From assembly GCA_017616015.1 (NCBI GenBank), contig JAFZYY010000030.1:183706-247705 (forward strand): 64,000 bases of DNA. The letters are read 5' to 3'. The notes under the pieces were generated by a model. The model was not told the origin of the DNA, searched no databases, and saw nothing but the letters and a program-made list of their open reading frames with translations. This document shows, one piece after another, positions 43,070-52,603 of this stretch. The position numbers and the translations under genes are program-made. This stretch comes from Alphaproteobacteria bacterium. Lineage in GTDB: Bacteria; Pseudomonadota; Alphaproteobacteria; CAAGCB01; CAG-977. Position 1 is the stretch's first letter. The number at the start of each line of letters is the position of its first letter.

Positions 43070-43537
43070 TTATTTTCGCAAAAAAACAGCTTTTTCCAGT
43101 TCAAGCAATCTGATTTTTTTATCCAAACCGCCCGCATAACCGGTCAAATTTCCGTTCGCCCCGATAACGCGATGACAAGGAACAATCAGCGCCACCGGAT
43201 TATGCCCGACCGCGCCGCCGACCGCCTGCGCGGACATACGGGCGGAGAAACAGGCGGCGATTTGACCATACGTCATTGTTTTGCCGAAAGGAATGGTCAG
43301 CAGGATTTCCCAGACGGCTTTTCTGAAACCGGAGCCGCGCAAGTTCAACAGCGGCGTAAAGTCGGGGGCGACGCCTTTGAAATAAACGTCAAGCCAGCGT
43401 TTCGCCGTATCGAAAGCGGGCAACTCTTTTTTCCGACCTTCACCGTATTCGCCGAACCTCAGTCCCGTTAAAGCGGAACCGTCGCTCGTCAGTGTAATAT
43501 TGCCCAACGGGGAGATATAGCGGTTAAGATAATCCAT
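43070..43537 (-). CDS. ogt: methylated-DNA-[protein]-cysteine S-methyltransferase
   Basis: The 155-residue protein has the acceptor motif PCHRVIG (C121) and the helix-turn-helix stretch TYGQIAACFS before it, ending with GGLDKKIRLLELE, typical of Ogt/MGMT. It removes O6-alkyl groups from guanine by irreversible transfer to its own cysteine. It overlaps the flavodoxin-fold gene by 14 bp, so both may be one transcript. Confidence 0.95.
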   Translation of the reverse strand: MDYLNRYISPLGNITLTSDGSALTGLRFGEYGEGRKKELPAFDTAKRWLDVYFKGVAPDFTPLLNLRGSGFRKAVWEILLTIPFGKTMTYGQIAACFSARMSAQAVGGAVGHNPVALIVPCHRVIGANGNLTGYAGGLDKKIRLLELEKAVFLRK

Positions 43538-44069
43538 TCAGCTCGTCAATTAATCTTTGCGCGTGAAGTTTGGCTTTTTCCTCGATTTCCCTGCGTTTTT
43601 CCGGTTCGTTTCTTAACGCGTAAGAAACGCCGCCCGTATAAACGAAGTTTGCCTGTTTCATTCCGCACAGCGCCGCCGTCTGTTTTAACGGAGCCAGCAA
43701 ATCGTTTATCGTAAAGTTCTGCCGGTATATTTCTTCGGGTGCGCCGCTCGTCAGCGAAGCGAGGAGCGTTTTGCCGTTCAGCGCTTTTCCCGTGCCATGA
43801 GAGAAACCGAACACAAACACGTCCTCAAACCATTTGTGCATCAAAGACGGATACGAATACCAGAAAACCGGAAACTGCAACACGATGATGTCGGCTTTTG
43901 TCAGCTTTTCCTGCTCGGCTTTCACGTCGATTTTAAAATCGGGATACAGCTTATCCAAAAAATCAAACTCGGCTTGCGGCAATTCTTTTTTCAGCGTTTC
44001 CAAAATCAGTTTGTTCGCCACGGAATCGTTCAGGTCGGTATGCCCAGATACAACCAATATTTTTTTCAT
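43524..44069 (-). CDS. NAD(P)H dehydrogenase (quinone), flavodoxin-like fold
   Basis: The 181-residue protein has the FMN-binding start VVSGHTDLNDSVAN, the FPVFWYSYPSLMHKWFEDVF block (about residues 85-104) and the SGAPEEIY block of the KefF/MdaB group. It probably reduces quinones or electrophiles with two electrons. A good promoter lies at 44099-44127 and the following gene is ogt, so both look like a damage-response pair. Confidence 0.88.
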   Translation of the reverse strand: MKKILVVSGHTDLNDSVANKLILETLKKELPQAEFDFLDKLYPDFKIDVKAEQEKLTKADIIVLQFPVFWYSYPSLMHKWFEDVFVFGFSHGTGKALNGKTLLASLTSGAPEEIYRQNFTINDLLAPLKQTAALCGMKQANFVYTGGVSYALRNEPEKRREIEEKAKLHAQRLIDELNGLS

Positions 44070-44098
44070 TCGCTTCTCCTTTTTTCTGTTTTCTTTCG

Positions 44099-44127
44099 CG
44101 TATAGCCGGATACGCCGCGTTAATCAA
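44099..44127 (-). promoter_or_regulatory. promoter of the NAD(P)H dehydrogenase-ogt pair
   Basis: Minus strand: TTGATT (44127-44122), 17-bp spacer, TATACG (44104-44099). Confidence 0.5.
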
Positions 44128-44167
44128 GCTATACTTAGGGCAGTTGAATCAATCGTGTTGTTCATAG

Positions 44168-44773
44168 CTAAAATCCTGTCTTTTTCAGCCAAATAGAAAC
44201 CTGTTTCTTTGTTTCCGCACGGTCGTTCTGCGCCGTATGTCCGGCGATCGCCAAAGCGTCCGTGACGTCCGTTCCCGTCGTTTTTTGGATTTTGGAGGGA
44301 ATGGAGGAGGCTCCGCTTCCTTCATGTGTAACGAAAGGCGCGACCGTCTTGCCCGTAAAATCGTAGCTTTCAAGGAATGTATAAACAGCCATAGGCATAT
44401 CCGCCCACCAGTTCGGTGTGCCGATGAACACCGTTTCATAATCGGCGAAGTTCGTGACGCCGCCCGCGATTTCGGGACGGGCTTTTTCCTTCTTTTCCCG
44501 CAAAGCAACTTCCGTCAACGCCTTGTATGCCGCCGGATAAGTGTCGTTTTTTAGTTTGATTTCAAACAAGTCCGCTCCCGTCTGCGCAGCGATTTCCTCC
44601 GCGACAAAAGCCGTATTGCCTTTTGTGATATTTCCGACGCTGTATTGTTCGCCCGTGCGTGAAAAATACACGACCAATGCTTTTTTGTTTGCCATAGTCC
44701 CTCCTTGAGCAGTTACGTTAAATCCGATAAAAACCGCCAAAAAAATAAAAACGGCCGATAAAAATTTGTTCAT
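44168..44773 (-). CDS. flavodoxin with N-terminal signal peptide or alternative internal start
   Basis: The 201-residue frame starts with a clear signal peptide (residues 1-22, hydrophobic FIFLAVFIGFNV, likely cleavage near TA-Q). The flavodoxin domain starts at residue 27 (MANKKALVVYFSRTGEQYSVG, FMN phosphate loop). Two starts have ribosome sites: ATG 44773 with AAGGA 9 nt away, and ATG 44695 with AAGGAGG only 4-5 nt away. The first exports the protein, the second keeps it in the cytoplasm. GTPNWWADMP near residue 117 is the flavin-facing loop. It is preceded by a promoter with MerR-type layout. Confidence 0.85.
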   Translation of the reverse strand: MNKFLSAVFIFLAVFIGFNVTAQGGTMANKKALVVYFSRTGEQYSVGNITKGNTAFVAEEIAAQTGADLFEIKLKNDTYPAAYKALTEVALREKKEKARPEIAGGVTNFADYETVFIGTPNWWADMPMAVYTFLESYDFTGKTVAPFVTHEGSGASSIPSKIQKTTGTDVTDALAIAGHTAQNDRAETKKQVSIWLKKTGF

Positions 44774-44801
44774 AACCGAGTTTCCTTTTGTTTGATTTTT
44801 T

Positions 44802-44832
44802 AGTTTACAAGTTAAAGCAAACTTTAAGTCAA
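44802..44832 (-). promoter_or_regulatory. MerR-type promoter with 19-bp spacer and inverted repeat
   Basis: Minus strand: TTGACT (44832-44827), 19-bp spacer, TAAACT (44807-44802). Inside the spacer lies a perfect inverted repeat TTAAAG-N4-CTTTAA (44812-44827). A long spacer with a central dyad is the pattern that MerR-family activators need. No merR gene is in the window. Confidence 0.6.
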
Positions 44833-44901
44833 TATCTTTTTTTTGTTTTCGGAAAACTTCTCTGATAAGCTGAGAGGGAATTTTTTATAAGGCTTTATCT
44901 G

Positions 44902-45762
44902 ATGAACGAAACGAACTCTCCCCTCATCATCGGTATCGGCGAATTGCTGTGGGATATGTTGCCGACCGGAAAAGTCGTCGGCGGCGCGCCGGTCAACTTT
45001 GTTTATCACGCGACGAAGCAGGGCGCGCGCGGATACGCGATCAGCGCGATCGGAAACGACGCTTTGGGCGAAGAATTGTCGGATAAACTGAATCAAAACG
45101 GCATCAAGCATTGTCTGTCCCGCTCGCCTTATCCGACCGGCACGGTGCAAGTGACGCTGAACAACGGCATTCCCTCTTATGACATTGTCGAAAACGTCGC
45201 GTGGGATCACATACAGGTTTCCGAAGAAGCAATCGCGTTGATGAAAAAAGCGGACGCCGTTACGTTCGGCACTTTGGCGATGCGAAACGAAGATTCCCGC
45301 AAAACTATCGAAGCCCTGCTTTCTTATATGCCGGACAGCGCGCTGAAATTTTTCGACATCAATTTAAGGGGGACTTATTACTCCCGCGAATTGATCGATT
45401 CTCTGCTGACAAAAGCGAACGCCTTTAAAATCAACGACGAGGAATTGAAAATTTTAATTTCGATGTTTGCCCTGCCCGACGGAGAGGACGACGCCTGCCG
45501 CGAGCTGATGAAACGCTATGATTTGCGTTATCTGGTTTTAACGGCGGGGGACAAATACAGCGCGGTTTACACGCCTGACGAAAAATCTTTTCTGCCGACG
45601 CCGGAAGTCAAAGTCGTCGACACCGTCGGCGCGGGGGATTCTTTTTCCGGCGCTTTCGTTTGCGGTATCCTGACGGGGAAATCGGTGTGTGAATCTCATG
45701 AATCTGCCGTTCGTACGGCCGCTTTCGTTGCGGCGCACGCCGGCGCGTGGGCGGCACCCTAA
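44902..45762 (+). CDS. PfkB-family carbohydrate kinase (fructokinase-like)
   Basis: The 286-residue protein has GELLWDMLPTGKVVGGAPVNFVYHATKQGA at its start (fructokinase-like substrate block) and the C-terminal PfkB signature DTVGAGDSFSGAF (about residue 238), where D acts as catalytic base. It phosphorylates a sugar, fructose being the best guess. AAGG precedes the ATG by 9 nt. It stands alone between the flavodoxin and the MATE gene. Confidence 0.88.
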   Translation: MNETNSPLIIGIGELLWDMLPTGKVVGGAPVNFVYHATKQGARGYAISAIGNDALGEELSDKLNQNGIKHCLSRSPYPTGTVQVTLNNGIPSYDIVENVAWDHIQVSEEAIALMKKADAVTFGTLAMRNEDSRKTIEALLSYMPDSALKFFDINLRGTYYSRELIDSLLTKANAFKINDEELKILISMFALPDGEDDACRELMKRYDLRYLVLTAGDKYSAVYTPDEKSFLPTPEVKVVDTVGAGDSFSGAFVCGILTGKSVCESHESAVRTAAFVAAHAGAWAAP

Positions 45763-45811
45763 ACAAATTTTTTCTGGCTAAAAAGCACATTTTTATATAT
45801 TTCTATACGTC

Positions 45812-47203
45812 ATGAACACGCAACAACCGCAGCTGGGAACGGATCCCATTTTCAAACTGCTCATGATTTTCGCCCCGCCGGCGATCATCGGCTTGTTGAT
45901 CAATGCGTCCTATAATCTGATTGACAGAATCTTCGTCGGCAACGGCATCGGATCTTTGGGATTGGCGGCGATTACCGTCAGTTTTCCAAGCATGACCGTG
46001 CAACTTGCCGTCGGATTGTTGGTTGGTATCGGCGGCAGCGTCAATTTCTCCGTCAGTCTGGGACAAAACAAAATTCCCCGCGCCGAAAGAATCTTTACTA
46101 ACGCGGTCATGTTAATTGTGTTTTTCGTGCTTCTCTTTATTTCCGTTCATTTGCTGTTTCTGGAACCGTTGTTAAAGTTATATGGCGCAACACCGACAAT
46201 CATGCCTTATGCAAAAACGTATCTGAGCATTATTTCTTTCGGTTCGATTTTCGTGATGACAAATATGACGCTGAACAATTTTATCCGCGCCAGCGGCTTT
46301 CCGCGTTTTGCGATGTATACGATGCTGATCGGAGCCGTTATGAACACAATTTTGGACGCTTTGTTCATTTTCGTTTTTAAATGGGGCATTGCGGGCGCGG
46401 CAACGGCGACAATCATTGCTCAGGCGGTTTCGTTTTTATGGGCGTCTTCATTTTTTATTTCCGCCAAAGCGATTTACCGGTTCAGAAGGAAATATATGCT
46501 TCCTTCGTTAAAAATTATCTCGATGATTTGCTTTATCGGGGCGGCGCCGTTTTTAATTCAGATTACGTATGTCTTTATGCAGACCGTAATCAATAAATCT
46601 CTGGTTCAGTACGGCGGAGACACCGCCGTTTCCGCCATGGGCGCCACGCTTGCCGTTACAATCCTGCTGTTTATGCCGGTGACGGGACTGTGTGAAGGCA
46701 TGCAGCCGGTGATCGGGTTTAATCTCGGCGCGAAAAAATACGACCGTATGCTGAAAGTTTTCCGACTGAATTTAGTTATTTCGACCGTTTTTTTTGTTTT
46801 TTCGTGGGGGCTTTTGCAGCTGTTTCCCGATAACATTATTCGTTTGTTCAATAATCAGGATCAGGAATTGATCAAAATAGGCACTCAATCGTTAAAAATC
46901 ATCAGTTTGCTTTACCCGTTTATCGGACTGCCGATTGCGACGACTTTCTTTCTGCAGGCTGTCAAGTACCCGCATACGGCTGCTTTTCTGGCGGTCGGTC
47001 GCCAACTGCTGTTTATTATTCCCGCTTTGTCGATTTTGCCGCGCTATTTCGGTCTGGCCGGTGTGTTTTATGCGTTTCCGACGGCTGATTTTCTGGGATT
47101 TTTAATGGCCGTTCCTTTTACCGTGCAACAGTTTAAAAAGTACGGGAAACAGAACGAAGCAACAAAAGAAATCATTTCGGATTCTCTTCTGAAATCCGCC
47201 TGA
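45812..47203 (+). CDS. MATE-family efflux transporter
   Basis: The 463-residue protein has about twelve membrane segments in two repeated halves. The start FKLLMIFAPPAIIGLLINASYNLIDRIFVG is the MATE N-terminal block, and the second half repeats it near LFMPVTGLCEGMQPVIGFNLGAKKYDR. It exports cationic drugs or metabolites with Na+ or H+. The start has no strong ribosome site, and the gene is separated from the kinase gene by 49 bp. Confidence 0.93.
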   Translation: MNTQQPQLGTDPIFKLLMIFAPPAIIGLLINASYNLIDRIFVGNGIGSLGLAAITVSFPSMTVQLAVGLLVGIGGSVNFSVSLGQNKIPRAERIFTNAVMLIVFFVLLFISVHLLFLEPLLKLYGATPTIMPYAKTYLSIISFGSIFVMTNMTLNNFIRASGFPRFAMYTMLIGAVMNTILDALFIFVFKWGIAGAATATIIAQAVSFLWASSFFISAKAIYRFRRKYMLPSLKIISMICFIGAAPFLIQITYVFMQTVINKSLVQYGGDTAVSAMGATLAVTILLFMPVTGLCEGMQPVIGFNLGAKKYDRMLKVFRLNLVISTVFFVFSWGLLQLFPDNIIRLFNNQDQELIKIGTQSLKIISLLYPFIGLPIATTFFLQAVKYPHTAAFLAVGRQLLFIIPALSILPRYFGLAGVFYAFPTADFLGFLMAVPFTVQQFKKYGKQNEATKEIISDSLLKSA

Positions 47204-47259
47204 AAAAATTTTTTGCAAGTTTTTTTCCCCGTATCCGTTTAACATAGAGGAAAACGTCA

Positions 47260-47288
47260 TTGACTATTTAACGTATCGGTAGGATAAA
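47260..47288 (+). promoter_or_regulatory. promoter of the TolC-MacAB exporter genes
   Basis: TTGACT (47260-47265), 17-bp spacer, GATAAA (47283-47288). Confidence 0.5.
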
Positions 47289-47366
47289 ATTAATCTTGAA
47301 CGTATAAAAAAACTGATGCAAGACTGTTTGAACTTTAAGAAATTATCGCAACGGAACACGCGGAAA

Positions 47367-48737
47367 ATGAAAAGAAGTCTTTTAATTTATTCACTTTTAT
47401 CCGGCCTGCTGATTTCATCGGCGCACGCGGATCCGTTTGACATAGAAAATAAGGTAAAACCTTTGCCGAAAGACTCGATTTGTTCGACCGACATCCAAAA
47501 AGAAAAATTGCGGCTGGCGGACGTGATTAATTTGGCTTTGTGTCAAAACCCGCAAACGCAAAAGCTTTATATGGGAGCTTTGGCGACGGCCTCTGAATAC
47601 GGACAGACGAAGTCCGATTATCTGCCTGAAGTGAATTTCAGCGCCGGTATCAATCAATCCGACACAAGAGTTCATCACGGACGGGATTCCAATTCGACGC
47701 TGGCTTCGGCGGGTGTAAATCTGAATTGGTTGCTGTTTGACTTCGGCGGTCGGGAAGCGTCGAACGAAAGTATCCGTCAATCGTTGAATGCGGCGCTGGC
47801 CACGCGATCCGATGCGTTGCAAAGCCTGATTTTCGACGTAACGGAAGCGTATTTTCAGGTTTTTGCCGCGCAGGAGGAATATAAAAATTCGGAAGCAACG
47901 CTCTCGTCAGCTCTTGCCGCTCTTGAAGCGGCAGATCAGCGCTATGAGCTGGGACTGGCGGCGTTGTCGGATAAGCTGCAGGCGGCAACGTCTTATTCCG
48001 AAGCCGAGCTGACGATTACAAAAGCGAAGGAAAATCTCGCTTTGGCAAAAGGCAGATTGGCGGTATTGCTGAATTATCCGCCCGATCAGTCTTTGGAATT
48101 GTTTGAAGAACAATATCCTATGGATTATTTTACAATCCCCGAAGATATTGAAAGTTTATTTAAGACGGCATTGAACAACCGCGCTGACATTGCCGCGAAA
48201 AAAGCCCTCGTCAAACAGGCGGAATCAAAACTCGATCTGCAAAACGCGCAGAATGCGCCGAGCCTGAATCTTGCCGCCGGTCTGAACGGTCAGGACGAAT
48301 TGACAAAAGGCGGCCCCCGTTCGTATACAAGCTCTATCGGGCTGACAATGACCGTTCCGTTGTTTACGGGATTTAAAAACACATATAGGATTTCTCAGGC
48401 TCGCTATCAGCTGGAACAAAGCAAAGCGGAACTGAAACAGCTGGAAAACGATATTCAGCACGAAGTTTGGACGACGTATCAGAACTTCTTTACCGCCAGA
48501 AAATCTTATGAAATCTCTCTGACGACGTTTGCGTCCGCCGAACAAAACGCCGATGTTGCTTTGGGCGCGTACAAAGCCGGAAAAGGAAGCATTCTGACCG
48601 TTCTGGACGCTCAGGCCAAACTGGCGAACGTACGTTCGACGCAAACCCGGTCTTTTTATGAATTGCTGATTGCCAAAGTCAATATAATCCGGAAAATCGG
48701 ATTGATTGCCCCCTTTAAAACGAACAAAGGATTTTAA
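47367..48737 (+). CDS. TolC-family outer membrane efflux protein
   Basis: The 456-residue protein starts with a signal peptide (KRSLLIYSLLSGLLISSAHA, cleavage after AHA). It then has two OEP repeats with long coiled helices, including LRLADVINLALCQNP and the later YKAGKGSILTVLDAQAKLANV. It would form the outer membrane duct of the exporter whose other parts follow. ATG 47367 is chosen so that the signal peptide is N-terminal; the frame also extends to 47316. Next gene starts 3 bp on. Confidence 0.92.
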   Translation: MKRSLLIYSLLSGLLISSAHADPFDIENKVKPLPKDSICSTDIQKEKLRLADVINLALCQNPQTQKLYMGALATASEYGQTKSDYLPEVNFSAGINQSDTRVHHGRDSNSTLASAGVNLNWLLFDFGGREASNESIRQSLNAALATRSDALQSLIFDVTEAYFQVFAAQEEYKNSEATLSSALAALEAADQRYELGLAALSDKLQAATSYSEAELTITKAKENLALAKGRLAVLLNYPPDQSLELFEEQYPMDYFTIPEDIESLFKTALNNRADIAAKKALVKQAESKLDLQNAQNAPSLNLAAGLNGQDELTKGGPRSYTSSIGLTMTVPLFTGFKNTYRISQARYQLEQSKAELKQLENDIQHEVWTTYQNFFTARKSYEISLTTFASAEQNADVALGAYKAGKGSILTVLDAQAKLANVRSTQTRSFYELLIAKVNIIRKIGLIAPFKTNKGF

Positions 48738-48740
48738 CCC

Positions 48741-49895
48741 ATGAAAAAAACGCTTGTTATTCTGATTATTTTAGGACTGGCCTGCGGCGGTTTTCTGTAC
48801 TACAGACATTGCGGGAAAAAATCCGAAATCGTTTACGATACGACCAAACCCGTCCGCGGATCTCTGAAAGTCGATGTGACGGCTTCCGGAACGATTCAGC
48901 CGGTCAATGTCGTCAGTGTCGGTACACAGGTTTCCGGCATTATCGAAAAGGTTTATGTCGATTATAACTCTGTCGTTAAAAAAGGCGATCTGATTGCTCA
49001 GCTGGAAACGTTCACGTTGGCGGAAGACCTCAAGGAAGCCAAAGCCGCCGTTACGGACGCGAAAGCTAAACTGGATTACGCCAAACTGAACGCGAAGCGC
49101 AACAAGGAATTGTTCGAAAAAGACTATATCGCCCGCTATGAATGGGAAGAAGCCGAACTTGCCGCCGTTAACGCGCAGGCGACTTACGAAAAGGCTGTTG
49201 CCCAACAAAAGAAGGCGAAACGCAATCTGGGATACGCGAACGTCGTTTCTCCGGTGAACGGGATTATCGTTACTAAAAAGGTCGAGGAAGGACAGACGGT
49301 CGCTTCCAGCTTCCAGACGCCGGAGCTGTTCACGATCGCCGAAGACCTGACGAAAATGCAGATTGAAGCCAAAATTTCCGAAGCCGACATCGGCCAGATT
49401 AAAACCGGATTGCCGGTCACTTTCACCGTCGATACATTTCCGGCCGATACCTTTAAAGGCACGGTCGATCAGGTGCGCTTGCAGCCGAGCGAAGATTCCA
49501 ACGTCGTGATGTATACGGTCGTTATCACCATTTCCAACGACGATTTGCGTTTGTTGCCCGGAATGACAGCGTATGTCACGATCACGGTGGAAGAAAAGCC
49601 CGATGTTCTGAAGCTGCAAAACACGGCTTTCCAATTCCGCCCCGTCGTCGCCGGCGAAGTTTCCGCAAAAAAATCCAACGCGGAACGCCAAAAAATCATT
49701 CAGGAGCGCAAATCCTTAAAGCCGAACGAGGCGATGATTTACGTTCTGAAAGACAAAAAGCCTCTCGCGCGCAAAGTGAAAAAAGGCATTTCCAACCTGT
49801 TTGAAACGGAAATTCTTGAAGGGCTTGCCGCGGAGGATACCGTTATTCTGGAGGACCTGACAACCAAAGTCACCATTAAGCACGGAGGTCCTTAA
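48741..49895 (+). CDS. macA: periplasmic adaptor of tripartite exporter (MacA/HlyD type)
   Basis: The 384-residue protein has an N-terminal membrane anchor (residues 4-20), a biotinyl-lipoyl hairpin (VSVGTQVSGIIEKVYVDYNSVVKKGDLIAQLE), a coiled region from about 95 to 155 and a beta-barrel domain. It bridges the inner membrane ABC transporter and the TolC-like duct. Its C-terminal part, after residue 300, holds a charged insertion (KKSNAERQKIIQERKSLK). The stop and next start overlap by one base. Confidence 0.9.
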   Translation: MKKTLVILIILGLACGGFLYYRHCGKKSEIVYDTTKPVRGSLKVDVTASGTIQPVNVVSVGTQVSGIIEKVYVDYNSVVKKGDLIAQLETFTLAEDLKEAKAAVTDAKAKLDYAKLNAKRNKELFEKDYIARYEWEEAELAAVNAQATYEKAVAQQKKAKRNLGYANVVSPVNGIIVTKKVEEGQTVASSFQTPELFTIAEDLTKMQIEAKISEADIGQIKTGLPVTFTVDTFPADTFKGTVDQVRLQPSEDSNVVMYTVVITISNDDLRLLPGMTAYVTITVEEKPDVLKLQNTAFQFRPVVAGEVSAKKSNAERQKIIQERKSLKPNEAMIYVLKDKKPLARKVKKGISNLFETEILEGLAAEDTVILEDLTTKVTIKHGGP

Positions 49896-50614
49896 TGGCT
49901 AAAAAAGTCATTGAAATCAAGGACGTCTGCAAAACCTACTTTATGGGCGGCGGCATGAAGCAGGACGTGCTGAAACACGTCAACCTGTCCGTCGAAGAAG
50001 GCGAATTCGTCGCCATCATGGGACCTTCCGGCGCCGGCAAGTCGACTTTTATGAACGTGCTCGGCTGTCTGGATCGTCCGACCTCCGGCCAGTATATTCT
50101 GGGCGGCAAAGAAGTGTCCTCGATGAATGACAACGAACAAGCTCACGTCCGTAACAAAATGATCGGATTCGTGTTTCAGGGCTTTAACCTGCTGATGCGC
50201 CGCACGTTGACGGACAACGTCGCCTTGCCTCTGGTTTACGCGAACGACACAAACAAAGAGGAGCGCATCAGACGCGCCGTTGAAAAGTTGGAGCTGGTCG
50301 GACTGAAAGGCTTTACGGATCGCTTTCCCAACCAGATTTCCGGCGGTATGCAGCAACGCGTCGCCATCGCTCGCGCCCTTGTCAATTCTCCGGAAATGAT
50401 TCTGGCGGACGAACCGACGGGCAATCTGGACAGCAAAACCAGCGATGAAATCATGCTCTTTTTACAAAAGCTGAATCAGGAACAGGGCATTACCATCGTT
50501 CTGGTCACGCACGAACCCGACATCGCGCAATATGCCCGCCGTTTGGTGCGCATCGTCGACGGCATGATCGCTTATGACGGCGCGGTTAAAGACTATATGG
50601 AGCAGGCCAAATGA
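49895..50614 (+). CDS. ABC transporter ATP-binding protein (MacB/LolD type)
   Basis: The 239-residue ATPase has Walker [10 protein letters not shown] (residues 43-51), signature [15 protein letters not shown] (about 148-162) and Walker [13 protein letters not shown]. It powers the exporter. In E. coli the MacB ATPase and permease are one chain; here they are separate genes that overlap by 4 bp. Confidence 0.95.
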   Translation: MAKKVIEIKDVCKTYFMGGGMKQDVLKHVNLSVEEGEFVAIMGPSGAGKSTFMNVLGCLDRPTSGQYILGGKEVSSMNDNEQAHVRNKMIGFVFQGFNLLMRRTLTDNVALPLVYANDTNKEERIRRAVEKLELVGLKGFTDRFPNQISGGMQQRVAIARALVNSPEMILADEPTGNLDSKTSDEIMLFLQKLNQEQGITIVLVTHEPDIAQYARRLVRIVDGMIAYDGAVKDYMEQAK

Positions 50615-51825
50615 TCAAATCCATCTTTTACGAAGCCTGCCTGTCCATGACAGGAAACAAACTCCGGTCGTTTTTAACGACTCTCGGCATCATTATCGGC
50701 GTCTGCGCGGTCGTGATGATGGTCGCCGCCGGTCAGACCGTTCAAAACATCATTCAGGAACGCTTTGTCGAAATGGGGTCGAACCTGCTGATCATTCGTT
50801 CCGAACGCCCGAAAGCGACCGTTAAAACGTCCGGTCCGACGACTTCCATCACGGCGGACGACGCTTTCGCTTTAAGGTCTGTGCGGGGATTGGACGCCGT
50901 CGCTCCGATTTTGAGCGCGAACGCGCAGGCGATTAACGGCGCAAACAACTGGAGTGTATCCATCATCGGCTCGACCACGGAATATCTGGAAACGGCCAAC
51001 TGGAAAATCGCCAGAGGACGCGCGCTTGACGAAGAGGACATACGGCGTGGCACGACAAACGTCGTCATCGGCAACGAAGTCATGACCGAACTGTTTCCCT
51101 ATGAGGACCCGATCGGGAAAACGGTTCGCATCGGCAACCAGCCGTTCAACATCGTCGGCGTTTTCAAAGAAAAAGGATCCAGCACGGGCGGCGCCAATCA
51201 GGACTCTTCCGTCATGATGGCTCTGCTGACGGTGCAGAGACGCTTCAACCGCTACGCCAAATTGAACGCCGTCAATCATATTGCCGTCAAATTCTCGGAA
51301 AGCGAAGATTTAAACATTGTCGAGCAGCGCATCACCCGCTTTTTGCGCGGCCGTCATAAAATCAAAGACGAGGACGCCGACGATTTCCGCATTTTCAACA
51401 TCGCCGAATTTGTCGAGAATATTCGTCTGGTCGGCATGGTGCTGTCCATTCTGCTGATGGCGATCGCCTCCATTTCTCTGGTCGTCGGCGCGATCGGCAT
51501 TGTCAACATGATGCTTGTGTCCGTGACCGAGCGAACGCGGGAAATCGGTATCCGAAAGGCTTTAGGCGCCCCGAACAACTGGATTATGATGCAGTTTTTG
51601 TTCGAAGCTGTCCTGATTTCGATGATCGGCGGCGTCATCGGATTGCTGTTAGGCATCGGCCTTTCACAGGCGGGAGGCTACTTTTACAAAGTCAGCGTGC
51701 CGTTCAGTCTGTGGCCGGTCGTTCTTTCCTTTACGGTAGCGTTCTTCGTCGGCGTCGTTTCCGGCGTTTTCCCCGCTTACAAAGCGATGAAACTCGACCC
51801 GATCGAAGCGTTGCGGTATCAATAA
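50611..51825 (+). CDS. ABC transporter permease (MacB type)
   Basis: The 404-residue protein has the MacB layout: an N-terminal membrane helix (NKLRSFLTTLGIIIGVCAVVMM), a large periplasmic domain (about residues 50-275) and three membrane helices at the end, with the RTREIGIRKALGAP cytoplasmic loop that docks on the ATPase. It couples ATP use to export through MacA and TolC. It ends just before a bidirectional terminator. Confidence 0.95.
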   Translation: MIKSIFYEACLSMTGNKLRSFLTTLGIIIGVCAVVMMVAAGQTVQNIIQERFVEMGSNLLIIRSERPKATVKTSGPTTSITADDAFALRSVRGLDAVAPILSANAQAINGANNWSVSIIGSTTEYLETANWKIARGRALDEEDIRRGTTNVVIGNEVMTELFPYEDPIGKTVRIGNQPFNIVGVFKEKGSSTGGANQDSSVMMALLTVQRRFNRYAKLNAVNHIAVKFSESEDLNIVEQRITRFLRGRHKIKDEDADDFRIFNIAEFVENIRLVGMVLSILLMAIASISLVVGAIGIVNMMLVSVTERTREIGIRKALGAPNNWIMMQFLFEAVLISMIGGVIGLLLGIGLSQAGGYFYKVSVPFSLWPVVLSFTVAFFVGVVSGVFPAYKAMKLDPIEALRYQ

Positions 51826-51827
51826 AG

Positions 51828-51851
51828 AAATCCCCGCGAAAGCGGGGATTT
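51828..51851. terminator. bidirectional intrinsic terminator
   Basis: AAATCCCCGC (51828-51837), GAAA loop, GCGGGGATTT (51842-51851), between the convergent permease and HdeD-like genes. Confidence 0.92.
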
Positions 51852-51854
51852 TCA

Positions 51855-52394
51855 TTAAGCGGCGGCTTTTTGCAATTTCTTCATTTCGCGGTATTCGGCT
51901 ATGCCCAGACAGCCGTACAAAATAAGATAAAATCCGACCAACCCCGAAACGGTGAAGATGCCGAGCATCGGCGAGCCCAAAATCCACAACCCGAAAAAAA
52001 TGCCCAGCAATCCGGAAATCAACAGCCATTTCCACGCAGGCTCTCCGGCTGATTTTAAATCGACGCCGACGGAGACCTGCAACACAGCAACGCATAAAAT
52101 CCAAATCGCCAACAATGTCGGCAGTGATTCCGCCACGATACCCAAATTGAAAAACAACGCGACACCCAGAATAAAATCGAACAGCCCCATCGCCAACAGC
52201 CACCCCGATTTAAGCGCATAAAAATCCGCCAGATAGCCGCAGCCGCTGATGATAAAAAATACCCCTAAATAAAGCGTCGCCGCCAACAACGCCGAATCCG
52301 GAAACAACCACGCCAAAACACCGGCGATAATCATAAAGACGCTGGAAACGATTAATCCTTTCCTGATTTTCAAATTCTTTTTTGCTTCAGCCAT
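51855..52394 (-). CDS. HdeD-like (DUF308) membrane protein
   Basis: The 179-residue protein has about six hydrophobic segments arranged as three similar pairs (each around YLGVFFIISGCGYLADF, LLAIWILCVAVLQVSVG and VSGLVGFYLILYGCLGI), as in HdeD, an acid-stress-linked membrane protein of E. coli. Family function is not well defined. Convergent with the exporter genes; the sequence upstream holds structured RNA candidates read the other way. Confidence 0.82.
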   Translation of the reverse strand: MAEAKKNLKIRKGLIVSSVFMIIAGVLAWLFPDSALLAATLYLGVFFIISGCGYLADFYALKSGWLLAMGLFDFILGVALFFNLGIVAESLPTLLAIWILCVAVLQVSVGVDLKSAGEPAWKWLLISGLLGIFFGLWILGSPMLGIFTVSGLVGFYLILYGCLGIAEYREMKKLQKAAA

Positions 52395-52568
52395 AACACA
52401 CTCCTTTGTTTTTTTCCTAACATAGCAAAAAACAAAGAAACGACTTCCTGTCTTTCAGTCGATAACCGTTTGAAGTACCGACCGTACAGATATCTGCTTA
52501 TTTTTAATCCCGTTTAAGCGAAAAAAAGGGTAAAAATCAAAGTCGGCAAAAATACGTGTTTCAAAGAA

Positions 52569-52597
52569 TCGACAATACCGGCGAATAGTGTTATGCT
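52569..52597 (+). promoter_or_regulatory. promoter of first small RNA candidate
   Basis: TCGACA (52569-52574), 17-bp spacer, TATGCT (52592-52597); predicted start near 52604. Confidence 0.45.
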
Positions 52598-52603
52598 TTT
52601 TAA

